Of a stretch of 64,000 bases of DNA, positions 34,602 through 43,596 are shown piece after piece. Position 1 is the stretch's first letter. Each line of letters begins with the position of its first letter. Origin of the DNA: Devosia sp. MC521 (GTDB taxonomy: Bacteria > Pseudomonadota > Alphaproteobacteria > Rhizobiales > Devosiaceae); the NCBI RefSeq assembly GCF_014127105.1, contig NZ_CP059902.1, positions 2,882,001 to 2,946,000 on the forward strand, read 5' to 3'. Both the position numbers and the translations under genes were made by a program. The notes beneath the pieces are model-generated. The model saw only the letters and a program-made list of their open reading frames with translations. It was not told the origin of the DNA and searched no databases.

Positions 34602-35860
34602 CGCCGGATTTTACCAACTCCACACTGCTGGCGCAGCTTTTTGCGCCAGCAGCGCTTGAGAAAACCATCGGCCTAGCGGTTTCCGGCGGTGCGGATAGCC
34701 TAGCTCTGATGATCTTGGCGCACCGCTGGGCGCAAAGCGCGCCCCACACACCAAAACTCATCGTTTATAGTCTCGATCATGATCTTCGCCCAGAAGCCGC
34801 GGCCGAGGTCGAGATGGTACTACGTGAGGCGGCGCGCTTGGGCCTCACTGCGCGGGCTCTAAAGTGGACTGGTAAAAAGCCAGAAACCGGCGTTTCCGAA
34901 GCGGCACGAGCGGCCCGCTACGGGATAATCGGCGCGGCAATGATAGACGATGGGGCAACGCTACTTCTCACCGCGCACCATCGTTCCGACCAAGCCGAAA
35001 CCGTCCTGATGCGCCTGGCGCACGGCAGCGGCATCGAGGGCCTGCGCGGCATGGCTGCCCGCTCGCAAGTTGAAGGCATCACGGTATTCCGCCCGCTCTT
35101 GGAGATTGACCCCAAGCACCTCATTGCCCTCGTCAAGCAAGAAGCCATGACGGCTGTGCAAGACCCAACAAATGAGGACACCAGTTATGAACGCGTGCGC
35201 TGGCGCAAGCTCCTGCCTGCACTGGCCGCTGAGGGCCTAGACGGGGCAGCACTCTCCCGCTTCGCCCAGCGCATGGCCGAGACCGATCTTGCAATCGGGC
35301 AAATGGCTGATGCAGCTTTTGACGAACTCGTTGATCTCGATGGCTTTGGCGCCGCCACCATTTCACGCGACGCCTTTACCGCTCTCAGCCCGGCCATCGG
35401 TCGGCGCATGCTTTCGCGCGTGCTCACCATCGTTGGTGGTCGTCAGAAACCGCGCGCTTTGGGGCAAGTCGATCGTCTCTACGATTCGATCATTGCCAAT
35501 ACACTGCAGCGCGCCGCGACCGCCCTTGGCGCCGTTGCTCGTGTCCGCGAAAAGACCCTTGTCATTTCGCGCGAACCCGGCCGTACATTGCCCGCAGACG
35601 CGTTTCTTGAGCCGAATGGCGTGCTCACTTGGGACGAGCGTTTCCTCTATGCCAATCTCTCGACCGACAAGCGTTTCACCGCTTCAGTATCGGAATTTTT
35701 GCCCCGCCACCGCATTGAAACAGTGCTTGGTGCCAAAGTAACCGCCCCATCGGAAGCCATTCGAACCACTCCCATTCTGCGCGACGAGGCAGGAAACGTG
35801 GTCGCATTGGGCGGATGGTCGTTTGATGATCGAATTAAGGTCGAAATTCTTGTCGATTGA
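34586..35860 (+). CDS. tilS: tRNA(Ile)-lysidine synthetase TilS
   Basis: TilS modifies the wobble C of the AUA-reading tRNA-Ile to lysidine, which changes its amino-acid and codon specificity. The 424-residue protein has the N-type ATP pyrophosphatase P-loop SGGADS at 33-38, YSLDHDLRPEA in the next part and HHRSDQAETVLMRLAHGSG. The C-terminal region binds tRNA. ATG 34586 overlaps the end of cpoB by 16 bases; a longer frame to 34496 lies inside cpoB and is not supported. In many relatives ftsH follows; here argB does. Confidence 0.93.
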   Translation: MSASLTPDFTNSTLLAQLFAPAALEKTIGLAVSGGADSLALMILAHRWAQSAPHTPKLIVYSLDHDLRPEAAAEVEMVLREAARLGLTARALKWTGKKPETGVSEAARAARYGIIGAAMIDDGATLLLTAHHRSDQAETVLMRLAHGSGIEGLRGMAARSQVEGITVFRPLLEIDPKHLIALVKQEAMTAVQDPTNEDTSYERVRWRKLLPALAAEGLDGAALSRFAQRMAETDLAIGQMADAAFDELVDLDGFGAATISRDAFTALSPAIGRRMLSRVLTIVGGRQKPRALGQVDRLYDSIIANTLQRAATALGAVARVREKTLVISREPGRTLPADAFLEPNGVLTWDERFLYANLSTDKRFTASVSEFLPRHRIETVLGAKVTAPSEAIRTTPILRDEAGNVVALGGWSFDDRIKVEILVD

Positions 35861-35959
35861 TCGTTCTAAAGTCCAAAGAATCCTGATTTCATCCGCCACA
35901 GAAATCCTATAGACCCTTGGCCCAATTTGAGGCTTTGTTCCCAGGGAGCGCCCACTGCA

Positions 35960-36856
35960 ATGACTACCCCCGATACAGACCGGTTCAGCCATGATGCCGG
36001 CATCCTTGCGCAGGCCCTGCCCTATATGCAGCGCTATGAAGGCAAAACCGTCGTTGTGAAATACGGCGGCCACGCCATGGGCGATGCCGCACTGGGTCAG
36101 GCATTTGCGCGCGACATCGCGCTGCTCAAGCAGTCCAAGGTTAATCCGATCGTGGTTCATGGGGGTGGACCACAGATCGCCTCGATGCTGAAAAACCTCG
36201 GCATCGAATCCAAGTTCGAAGGCGGCCTTCGTGTCACCGACAAGCGCACCATGGAAATCGTGGAAATGGTGCTGGCGGGTTCGATCAATAAAGAGATCGT
36301 CGCCACCATTAATGCTGAAGGCGAATGGGCCATCGGCCTGAGCGGTAAAGACGGCAACATGGTTTTCGCCAAAAAGGCGGTTAAGACCATGATCGACCCA
36401 GACAGCAATATCGAGCGCGTGCTCGACCTTGGTTATGTCGGCGAACCGGTTGAAGTCGATCGCACCCTGCTCGACCTGCTGGCCCGCTCGGAAATGATCC
36501 CGGTCATCGCTCCGGTTGCTCCAGGCCGCGACGGCAATACCTACAACATCAACGCCGACACCTTCGCGGGCGCCATTGCTGGCTCGCTCGGTGCTAAGCG
36601 CCTGCTGTTCTTAACCGACGTGCCGGGCGTTCTCGACCGCGATGGTAAGCTCATTCCAGAATTGACCGTGCGCGAAGCCAAGGCGCTCATCGCCGATGGC
36701 ACGATTTCGGGCGGCATGATCCCCAAGGTGGAAACCTGCCTTGACGCGCTCGACAGCGGCGTTGAAGGCGTCGTGATCCTCAACGGTAAACAGCCACACG
36801 TCGTTCTCGTCGAGCTGTTCACCGAGTTCGGCGCGGGCACGCTGATCGTTCGCTAA
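35960..36856 (+). CDS. argB: Acetylglutamate kinase
   Basis: ArgB phosphorylates N-acetylglutamate in arginine synthesis. The 298-residue protein shows [11 protein letters not shown] (about 28-38), VHGGGPQI, the acetylglutamate site [19 protein letters not shown] and [13 protein letters not shown] with SGGMIPKVE near the C terminus. GGGAG lies upstream of the ATG at 35960; the frame is open to 35927. It is single-gene and ends with an inverted repeat. In many Hyphomicrobiales it follows engB directly; here engB is at the start of the window. Confidence 0.96.
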   Translation: MTTPDTDRFSHDAGILAQALPYMQRYEGKTVVVKYGGHAMGDAALGQAFARDIALLKQSKVNPIVVHGGGPQIASMLKNLGIESKFEGGLRVTDKRTMEIVEMVLAGSINKEIVATINAEGEWAIGLSGKDGNMVFAKKAVKTMIDPDSNIERVLDLGYVGEPVEVDRTLLDLLARSEMIPVIAPVAPGRDGNTYNINADTFAGAIAGSLGAKRLLFLTDVPGVLDRDGKLIPELTVREAKALIADGTISGGMIPKVETCLDALDSGVEGVVILNGKQPHVVLVELFTEFGAGTLIVR

Positions 36857-36866
36857 CCTGTTTCAA

Positions 36867-36898
36867 CGGCCGCCGGTGACGTACTGGCGGCCGTTCCT
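36867..36898 (+). terminator. GC-rich inverted repeat after argB, possible terminator
   Basis: AACGGCCGCC and GGCGGCCGTT are perfect 10-base arms around an 11-base loop (GGTGACGTACT), starting about 10 bases after the argB stop. The tail has few T, so a factor-independent stop is uncertain. Confidence 0.5.
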
Positions 36899-37100
36899 CA
36901 TTGCATAGGCGAACTCCGCGACCATCGTGCTTCGGGCACACACCGTCGGTCGCTCTGGCAATTTCCAACTCTAAATACTGTGAGAATCTCAGGCCTTCCC
37001 CGCGCTGATCACGTAACCGTGACGATCCGCCATCCCAGCGGCGCAATTGACATTTAGCGCACGGAAGCGTCCATCAAACGCACGCGCTGGAGCCATATTG

Positions 37101-38621
37101 ATGACCGACTACGTCCGTAAGATCCTTTCCTCCTCAGTCTACGAAGCTGCTATTCAAACGCCGCTCGAACAGATGGAATTGCTATCGGCCAAGCTCGGAC
37201 GCCAGATCCTCGTTAAACGCGAGGACCTACAGCCCGTATTCTCATTCAAAATCCGCGGCGCGCATAACCGCATCGCCAATCTTACTGAGGAAGAGAAAGC
37301 GCGCGGCGTCATCTGCGCCTCCGCGGGCAATCACGCTCAAGGCGTTGCCCTCTCGTCAACCCGTGCGGGCATTCGCTCGGTCATCGTCATGCCCACCACC
37401 ACGCCCTTAATTAAGGTCAACGCCGTTAAGCGGTTGGGCGGTGAAGTGGTTCTATTCGGCGATGGTTTTGACGCTGCTCGCGCGCAGGCAGAAATCCTCG
37501 CAGAACGGCACGGCTATGTCTTCGTCCACCCCTTTGACGATCCCGACGTGATCGCCGGGCAAGGCACAGTTGGCCTCGAGATTATGCGCCAGCACCCGCA
37601 CGACCTCGGCGCGATTTACGTGCCTGTAGGTGGTGGTGGTCTGGCCGCAGGGATTGCGCTCTTGGTCAAATTCCTCAACCCAGATGTCAAAGTTATTGGC
37701 GTTGAGCCAGAGGAAGCCGCCAGCATGAAGGCGGCGATTGAAGCCGGCCATCCTGTGCCGCTCGATCAGGTCGGCCTCTTTGCTGATGGCGTCGCTGTGC
37801 GCCAAGTGGGCGAGGAAACTTTCCGTATCTGTCGCGAGCTGCTCGACGGGATCGTCACCGTCTCAGCCGATGAAATCTGCGCGGCCATCAAGGACATTTT
37901 CGATGACCATCGCGCTATCACTGAACCAGCTGGCGCTTTGGCCTTGGCAGGGCTCCGCCGCGACATTGAAAATGGCACCGCCCCCGCAACCGGCGCTCTG
38001 ATCGCCGTCAACTCTGGCGCCAATGTCAATTTTGATCGCCTACGCTATGTCGCCGAACGCGCCGAAATCGGCGAACGCGCTGAGGCATTGCTGGCCGTGA
38101 CCATTCCCGAACAGCCGGGCAGCTACCGCTCCTTCATTCGCCAGATTGGCGCACGCGCTGTGACGGAGTTCAACTATCGCTATGCGCAGGGCGACAAGGC
38201 CCGAATTTTCGTTGGCGTCAAACTCGCCCGCGGTGATGCCGAGAAAGCCGACATCATCTCCCATCTCGTGGCGCAAGGATTGGCCGTGACCGATCTCACC
38301 GACAATGAAGTGGCCAAGCTTCACGCTCGCCATATGGTGGGTGGCCGCGTCGGTGGACTGAACAATGAGATGGTGTTCCGCTTCCAGTTCCCAGAACGGC
38401 CAGGCGCACTGCTGAAATTCCTTGAGGGCCTCAACGATGAGTGGAACATCACCCTATTCCACTATCGCAACCATGGCTCCGACTATGGTCGCGTGCTGGT
38501 GGGTGTCGAAGTCCCGGCGGAAACGCGGGAAAGCTTCTTTAGCCATATCGACGAGATTGGTTTCCCTTATTGGGACGAGACCGAAAATCCAGCTTATAAG
38601 CAATTTTTGCATCTGGCTTAG
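37101..38621 (+). CDS. ilvA: Biosynthetic threonine ammonia-lyase (threonine deaminase)
   Basis: IlvA converts threonine to 2-oxobutanoate for isoleucine synthesis. The 506-residue protein has a PLP domain with the cofactor lysine Lys50 in FSFKIRGA, SAGNHAQGVA and VGGGGLAAG, and two regulatory ACT-like domains at about 330-410 and 425-500 (ERPGALLKFLEGLNDEWNI is clear). This is the feedback-regulated long form. GGAG nine bases before ATG 37101 supports the start. The 244 bases before it hold no recognisable attenuator peptide. Confidence 0.94.
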   Translation: MTDYVRKILSSSVYEAAIQTPLEQMELLSAKLGRQILVKREDLQPVFSFKIRGAHNRIANLTEEEKARGVICASAGNHAQGVALSSTRAGIRSVIVMPTTTPLIKVNAVKRLGGEVVLFGDGFDAARAQAEILAERHGYVFVHPFDDPDVIAGQGTVGLEIMRQHPHDLGAIYVPVGGGGLAAGIALLVKFLNPDVKVIGVEPEEAASMKAAIEAGHPVPLDQVGLFADGVAVRQVGEETFRICRELLDGIVTVSADEICAAIKDIFDDHRAITEPAGALALAGLRRDIENGTAPATGALIAVNSGANVNFDRLRYVAERAEIGERAEALLAVTIPEQPGSYRSFIRQIGARAVTEFNYRYAQGDKARIFVGVKLARGDAEKADIISHLVAQGLAVTDLTDNEVAKLHARHMVGGRVGGLNNEMVFRFQFPERPGALLKFLEGLNDEWNITLFHYRNHGSDYGRVLVGVEVPAETRESFFSHIDEIGFPYWDETENPAYKQFLHLA

Positions 38622-38755
38622 GCAAAGCGCCTGACACCGCCCCGTTTGGGTCGCATTTCTGTCAGACTAGCTTTGCTACAAGTCATACGAAGACAACGAT
38701 ACGGTTTTGCAGCGGCGGTGCAGCCCTGCGCATTCACTCAGAAGGGACACAGCTC

Positions 38756-39979
38756 ATGCTCGGCACTATCAAGACGGCCACCGCATTACTGGCAACAAGC
38801 GTTACGGCACTGCTTGTCGCTCAGCCTGCTCTCGCTTTCGAGGCCGATGCCGTGCTGGAGCGCTTCAGCGCTGTCATGGAATATTCGGGCAGCAAGATTA
38901 CGTTTGGCCCAGCAACGGTGAACGGCGATACGATTACCGTCGAAGGCGCCACCATGGATGTGCCCGGCGAAGATCCTATCGTATTCGACCAGACGATCAC
39001 CTTCTCCGGCGTGGCCGAAGGCAGTGGCGGCAATTTCACGATCGAATCCGTTTCGATCCCCGATCTCGAAGTTGCTGAAGGGTCCAAGAAGTCTAAGACG
39101 AACGTGACCCTCAAAGACATCAAGGCCTCCGACATTTGGCTGCCGCCGCCAGGCGAAGTGACCGCCGCTCATGTCGTGCAGTCTTTCGGCTCGATCAGCA
39201 CCGGTCCACTGACCGTTATCACGAACGGCACAACCGTTCTCACCTACGATAGCCTGCTTGCGAAGTACGACTTTGGCTTCGATAGCGCGGACGTTCTCGA
39301 AACCGTTGATAGCACTTTTACTATCGCCAACATTCAGGCTGACCTAGAGCCGCTCAAGGCCGAAGATCCAGCCGCAGCCGCGATGATCGACGGCTTGGGA
39401 CTTCAAACGCTGCAGGGTGAAGTGAACCAGACAGCGCAGTGGACCTTGGCCGATGGCCGCATGGTCATGGATCAGTTCCTGATCGACTTCGCCGACGTTG
39501 GCCAGATCAACTCGACCTTCGACATTTCGGGCTTCACACTGCCACTGCTCGAAAAGCTATCTGCCCTGTCCGCAACAACGGCGGCGGCGGCCAATAGTGA
39601 AGAAGCTGAAGCACAGGCCATGGTGACGGGGCTGGAGCTAGCGCAGGCGCTCTCGATCAGCGGCTTCACGCTTCGCTACGATGACGCAGGTTTTGCTCAG
39701 CGTGCTCTAAAAGTCTTTGCAGATCAGGCAGGTGTCTCCACCGAGCAATACGCAGCAAGCCTCAAACCAATGGTGCGCATGGCGTTGGAGCAAGTTGGCA
39801 TTCCAGCAATCGTTGATCTCGTTGCGCCACCGGTCGAGGCCTTCCTCGACAAGCCTGAGAACATCGAACTCAAGATTGCTCCACCCACGAAAACCAGCAT
39901 GCTGATCCTGGCGGCCGGTGCGGCAAACCCAGCAAGTCTGATCAAGACCCTGGGCATTACCCTCACGGCAAACCAGTAA
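38756..39979 (+). CDS. Exported protein of unknown function, 407 residues
   Basis: This protein has a signal peptide (about 1-27, ATSVTALLVAQPALAFEAD) and no other membrane helix. I do not recognise a family. Its mature part is rich in Ser/Thr/Ala and acidic residues. The pattern YSGSKITFGPATVNGDTITV and the alternating strands in residues 45-160 suggest an all-beta N-terminal half; the rest looks helical. GAAGGGAC lies upstream of the ATG. It is single-gene, ends at a terminator and is not clearly tied to ilvA or the HAD gene. It could be an envelope or lipid-handling protein, but there is no direct evidence. Confidence 0.8.
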   Translation: MLGTIKTATALLATSVTALLVAQPALAFEADAVLERFSAVMEYSGSKITFGPATVNGDTITVEGATMDVPGEDPIVFDQTITFSGVAEGSGGNFTIESVSIPDLEVAEGSKKSKTNVTLKDIKASDIWLPPPGEVTAAHVVQSFGSISTGPLTVITNGTTVLTYDSLLAKYDFGFDSADVLETVDSTFTIANIQADLEPLKAEDPAAAAMIDGLGLQTLQGEVNQTAQWTLADGRMVMDQFLIDFADVGQINSTFDISGFTLPLLEKLSALSATTAAAANSEEAEAQAMVTGLELAQALSISGFTLRYDDAGFAQRALKVFADQAGVSTEQYAASLKPMVRMALEQVGIPAIVDLVAPPVEAFLDKPENIELKIAPPTKTSMLILAAGAANPASLIKTLGITLTANQ

Positions 39980-39986
39980 ATCTCCT

Positions 39987-40013
39987 AGGGGCCCTCGGGC
40001 CCCTTTCCTTTTC
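39987..40013 (+). terminator. Terminator after the 407-residue exported protein
   Basis: GGGGCCC (39988-39994) pairs with GGGCCCC (39997-40003) around TC, followed by TTTCCTTTTC. Confidence 0.7.
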
Positions 40014-40022
40014 AAGCTATTG

Positions 40023-40745
40023 ATGCATTCTGCGCTTATGACCTCTGTGATCTCCCCGTCCCCCGCCGCCGACCTCAGCCACGTATCCGAGTGGGTCTTT
40101 GACCTCGATAACACGCTGTACCCGCGTGAATGCAATTTGTGGGAGCAAGTGGACGTCCGCATCACCCACTATGTGATGGACGTTACGCGGCTTGAGTTTA
40201 CTGAAGCTAGAAAGCTGCAGAAAGAGTTCTACCGGGACTACGGCACGACGCTGAACGGCTTGATGAGCCGCTATTCAATCGATCCGGACCATTTTCTCCA
40301 TACGGTCCACAACATCGACTATTCCCCGGTTCAGCAGAATCTCGAATTGGTGGCGGCCATTCGCAACCTGCCAGGTCGTAAGTTGATCCTGACCAATGCG
40401 GACACCAACCACGCCAAATCAGTGCTTACTCGCCTCGGCGGCGCGGACCTCTTTGAAGACTTCCACGACATTCGTGACATGGTCTTCATCCCCAAGCCAC
40501 GCAAAGAGGCCTATGAAGGCTTCTTCTCGCGCTACAGCATCACCCCCAGCAATTCGGTGTTTTTCGACGATCTCGAAAAGAACCTCGTCGTTCCGCACGA
40601 AATGGGGATGAGCACGGTGCAGGTGGTGGCCAGCGAAGACTATAGCCACGACCTCGTCGATGCGTGGGAGCTGGAGCAAACCTCCGGTCCGCACGTCCAT
40701 CACGTCACTGCAAACCTGACGAAGTTTCTCCGCAATCTGAAATAA
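40023..40745 (+). CDS. HAD-family pyrimidine 5'-nucleotidase
   Basis: This is a HAD-type phosphatase of about 240 residues. The catalytic motif VFDLDNTLYP has Asp27 and Asp29, motif II is LILTNADTNHA and the last motif is VFFDDLEKNL. It fits the Sdt1-like pyrimidine 5'-nucleotidase group, which in Hyphomicrobiales usually lies next to argB. The start is uncertain between ATG 40023 and ATG 40038; neither has a clear ribosome site. Its distance from argB here (about 3 kb, with ilvA and one other gene between) is part of a broken block. Confidence 0.85.
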   Translation: MHSALMTSVISPSPAADLSHVSEWVFDLDNTLYPRECNLWEQVDVRITHYVMDVTRLEFTEARKLQKEFYRDYGTTLNGLMSRYSIDPDHFLHTVHNIDYSPVQQNLELVAAIRNLPGRKLILTNADTNHAKSVLTRLGGADLFEDFHDIRDMVFIPKPRKEAYEGFFSRYSITPSNSVFFDDLEKNLVVPHEMGMSTVQVVASEDYSHDLVDAWELEQTSGPHVHHVTANLTKFLRNLK

Positions 40746-40786
40746 CGACTATTTCTTCGCCCTCTGCTGCGGATTAAACTGCGCGT

Positions 40787-42664
40787 ATGACCGATCTTCC
40801 TGGGCGTCGCCCGCCACCAATTCCCGAAACGCCGCTCACCTTCCGTCAACGACTGGACAACATGCGCCACCTAGGGCGCCTGATCGCGCAGATTTGGCGC
40901 ACCAGCAGATCCTTGACGGCGGCGAGCATCGGTTTACGCCTCGTGGCGGCGTTCCAACCGATCGCGGTGCTCTATACGGCGAAGCTGATTGTTGATGAGG
41001 TCGTGCGGCTTACCGCTCTGCCCGCCCCCGGCCCCAGCATTCTAGACTGGTGGAATGCCGGTGCGCTCAACACGGTTCTCGGCTTCCTGCTGATCGAGCT
41101 GGCTCTGGTGTTGGCCAATGATGTGATCAACCGCGCCACAGGCCTAGTCGACTCCATCCTCTCCGAACTGCATTCGAACACTGTCAGTGTCGAGTTGATG
41201 GCGCACGCCGCCAAGCTTGATCTGATGCATTTTGAATCGGCGGAATATCAGGACCGATTGGAGCGCGCACGCCGTCAGGCTGCAGGGCGCAATCAACTCT
41301 TGAGCCAGCTGTTTGGCCAAGCGCAGGACATGATCACAGTCGTGACCCTCGCGGCAGGTCTCGTCATCTACGCCCCGTGGTTGGTGCTCTTACTGCCCTT
41401 GAGCTTCATCCCCTCGATTTGGGGCGAAACGCGGTTCAACACGCTTAATTACATGCTCAGCCGCTGGCGCACCCCAGAGCGCCGCGAACTTGAGTATCTC
41501 CGCCACGTTGGTGCGAGCGCTGAAACAGCTAAAGAGGTCAAACTCTTTGGCCTAGGCGATTATCTCATCGGGCGCTTTAAAAAGCTGGCTCACGGCATCT
41601 ATGTCGACAATCGCCGGGTCGCTATTGCGCGCGCCAGCTGGGGCTCCCTCTTTGCGGCCATTTCCAGCCTCGCCTATTACCTCGCCTATGGCTACATCGT
41701 CTGGCGCACCATTACCGGCGAGTTCACGCTCGGCGATCTCGCCTTTTTGTCGGGGTCTTTCCTCAGGCTCAATGGCCTGTTCCAAAAAATCCTTCTCGGC
41801 TTCACCCAGATCGCGGGGCAGTCGCTCTACCTCGACGACCTCTTCTCTTTCTTCGAGATCGAACCGTCCGTTCTGCCCCCGGCCTCCCCCAAGGCCTTCC
41901 CAACCCCGATCCAGCGCGGCATCGTCTTTGAGAACGTCGGCTTCCAATATCCCGAGACGGAGTATTGGGTGGTGCGCAATCTCAACTTCACCCTCGCGGC
42001 AGGCGAAACTCTTGCGCTGGTTGGGGAGAATGGCGCTGGCAAAACCACCATCGTCAAACTGCTGACGCGTCTCTACGATCCGACAGAGGGCCGCATCACC
42101 ATCGACGGCATCGACCTGCGTGACATGTCGCCCACCGACATCCACCAGCACATCGGCGTGATTTTCCAAGACTTCATCCGTTACAGCTTTTCCGCTCGCG
42201 ACAATATCGGCGTTGGCCGTATCGAAGCGCGAACCGATCAGGCGCGGATCGAGCAGGCCGCTGAACAAAGCCTTGCCGATGGGGTCATCGCCAAGCTGCC
42301 GCAGCAATATGATCAACAGCTCGGTCGTCTCTTCAAGAAGGGCCGCGACCTCTCGGGCGGCGAATGGCAGAAGGTCGCCATTGCCCGGGCCTATATGCGT
42401 GACGCCGATCTCGTCATTCTCGATGAACCGACCGCAGCGCTGGACGCTAAGGCGGAAGCTGAGGTGTTCGCCCGCTTTAAAAACCTTGCGACCAACACTA
42501 CGGCCGTCATCATCTCGCACCGCTTCTCGACTGTCCGCATGGCAGACCGTATTTTGGTGCTTGAAAAGGGCGCGATTCTTGAAGCAGGAAGCCACGAGGA
42601 ATTGCTGGCGCTCAATGGGCGCTATGCCGAACTCTTTGAACTGCAAGCGGCAGGCTATCGTTGA
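40787..42664 (+). CDS. ABC exporter, fused permease and ATPase
   Basis: This is a 625-residue type I exporter half-transporter. The membrane domain with six helices covers about 45-330; the ATPase covers about 370-620. Walker A is GENGAGKTTIVKLL, the Q-loop is VIFQDFIRYSF, the signature is LSGGEWQKVAIARA and Walker B is DLVILDEPTAALDA. It likely works as a homodimer. The stop shares a base with the arsC-like start (TGATG), so the two are co-translated. The exported substrate is unknown; lipids, peptides and drugs are all transported by this class. Confidence 0.92.
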   Translation: MTDLPGRRPPPIPETPLTFRQRLDNMRHLGRLIAQIWRTSRSLTAASIGLRLVAAFQPIAVLYTAKLIVDEVVRLTALPAPGPSILDWWNAGALNTVLGFLLIELALVLANDVINRATGLVDSILSELHSNTVSVELMAHAAKLDLMHFESAEYQDRLERARRQAAGRNQLLSQLFGQAQDMITVVTLAAGLVIYAPWLVLLLPLSFIPSIWGETRFNTLNYMLSRWRTPERRELEYLRHVGASAETAKEVKLFGLGDYLIGRFKKLAHGIYVDNRRVAIARASWGSLFAAISSLAYYLAYGYIVWRTITGEFTLGDLAFLSGSFLRLNGLFQKILLGFTQIAGQSLYLDDLFSFFEIEPSVLPPASPKAFPTPIQRGIVFENVGFQYPETEYWVVRNLNFTLAAGETLALVGENGAGKTTIVKLLTRLYDPTEGRITIDGIDLRDMSPTDIHQHIGVIFQDFIRYSFSARDNIGVGRIEARTDQARIEQAAEQSLADGVIAKLPQQYDQQLGRLFKKGRDLSGGEWQKVAIARAYMRDADLVILDEPTAALDAKAEAEVFARFKNLATNTTAVIISHRFSTVRMADRILVLEKGAILEAGSHEELLALNGRYAELFELQAAGYR

Positions 42665-43083
42665 TGCACATCACCATCTACCACAATCCCGAATGCGGCA
42701 CCTCGCGCAACACCTTGGCAATGATCCGCGGCACCGGGATTGAGCCAGAAATTGTGCTCTATCTCGAAAACCCTCCGTCTGCTGCAACGCTTGCCGACCT
42801 CATCGCTCGTGCCGGGATTTCAGTGCGGGATGCGATCCGCACCAAGCAGCCAGAATACCTCTCCCAGGGTTTGGACAATCCCGAGTTGAGTGACACGCAG
42901 CTGCTCGCAGCCATGGTGGCGACGCCTATTCTCATCAATCGCCCTCTCGTGGTTACTCCGCATGGCGTGCGCCTCTGCCGCCCCTCAGAGCTCGTTTTGG
43001 ACATTCTGCCAGAAGCGGCCACCATCCCGTTCACCAAAGAGGATGGTGAGGTGGTGATCGACAAGGATGGTCAGCGCATCTAA
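42664..43083 (+). CDS. arsC: Arsenate reductase-like protein, ArsC/Spx thioredoxin fold
   Basis: This is a 139-residue glutaredoxin-type arsenate reductase. The active Cys11 lies in HNPECGTSRNTL, and PILINRPLVVTPHG with conserved Arg in the middle matches the ArsC family. The ATG at 42664 shares a base with the stop of the ABC exporter. It is followed after 46 bases by a SmtB-type repressor. No arsenite exporter (arsB or acr3) lies in the window, so a classical ars operon is not present; the enzyme may serve detoxification with another exporter. Confidence 0.88.
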   Translation: MHITIYHNPECGTSRNTLAMIRGTGIEPEIVLYLENPPSAATLADLIARAGISVRDAIRTKQPEYLSQGLDNPELSDTQLLAAMVATPILINRPLVVTPHGVRLCRPSELVLDILPEAATIPFTKEDGEVVIDKDGQRI

Positions 43084-43129
43084 GCGGCTTTAAGGTCAGG
43101 GCGAACCAGCAAATTGAGCGCATCGCCCC

Positions 43130-43483
43130 GTGGCCCTTCCTGAAGAACACACCATCCAACTGATTGCCGAGACCTATAAGCTGTTGGGCGATCCGACCCG
43201 TCTGCGTGTGCTCTTAACCTGCCTTGAAGGCCCCATCGCGGTGGGCGATATCGCCAAAACCACCGGTGCCTCCCAATCTCTCGTTAGCCACCATTTGCGT
43301 CTCCTCCGCGCCGCCCGACTGGTGCGCGGAACCCGGCGCAATAAGCAGGTATTCTACCAAGCAGCGGACGATCACATCGCCAGAATTCTGGCCGATATGA
43401 TTGCCCATGCGATGGAAGAGCACGACCTGCACGACGACGATTTGGCAGAACCGAAGACAGACGAGGCATCCAGCCAAGTCTAA
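43130..43483 (+). CDS. ArsR/SmtB-family zinc-sensing repressor with alpha-5 metal site
   Basis: This is a 117-residue winged-helix repressor. The DNA-binding helices cover about 35-62 (VGDIAKTTGASQSLVSHHLR). The alpha-5 zinc site DxHx10HxxE is complete: Asp80, His82, His93 and Glu96. There is no Cys pair of the arsenic or cadmium type in the winged helix. This pattern is that of Zn/Co sensors such as SmtB and CzrA. It starts with GTG at 43130. Its probable operator lies at 43556-43577, upstream of the CDF transporter 113 bases downstream. Confidence 0.88.
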   Translation: MALPEEHTIQLIAETYKLLGDPTRLRVLLTCLEGPIAVGDIAKTTGASQSLVSHHLRLLRAARLVRGTRRNKQVFYQAADDHIARILADMIAHAMEEHDLHDDDLAEPKTDEASSQV

Positions 43484-43555
43484 GGGTTCTAAACGGGCGA
43501 GCTTCATGCGCGAAGTCACGATCACGCCAGCGTGTCTACCATGCTTGTTGACCAT

Positions 43556-43577
43556 CATATGAATACATGTTCATATG
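43556..43577. promoter_or_regulatory. Predicted SmtB-type operator before the CDF transporter gene
   Basis: CATATGAA (43556-43563) and TTCATATG (43570-43577) are exact 8-base inverted arms around six bases, matching the SmtB-type core TGAA-N6-TTCA. It lies 20 bases before the transporter ATG at 43597, where a bound repressor would block transcription. Confidence 0.7.
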
Positions 43578-43596
43578 ACTATAGAACGAGGGTATC

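Noticed and set aside
36857-37100. Attenuator or leader peptide before ilvA
   Set aside because: No short frame rich in Ile, Val or Leu codons and no terminator/antiterminator pair is visible.
41552-42646. Open frame of 364 codons on the minus strand inside the ABC exporter gene
   Set aside because: Mirror frame of a well-supported ATPase with all motifs on the plus strand.
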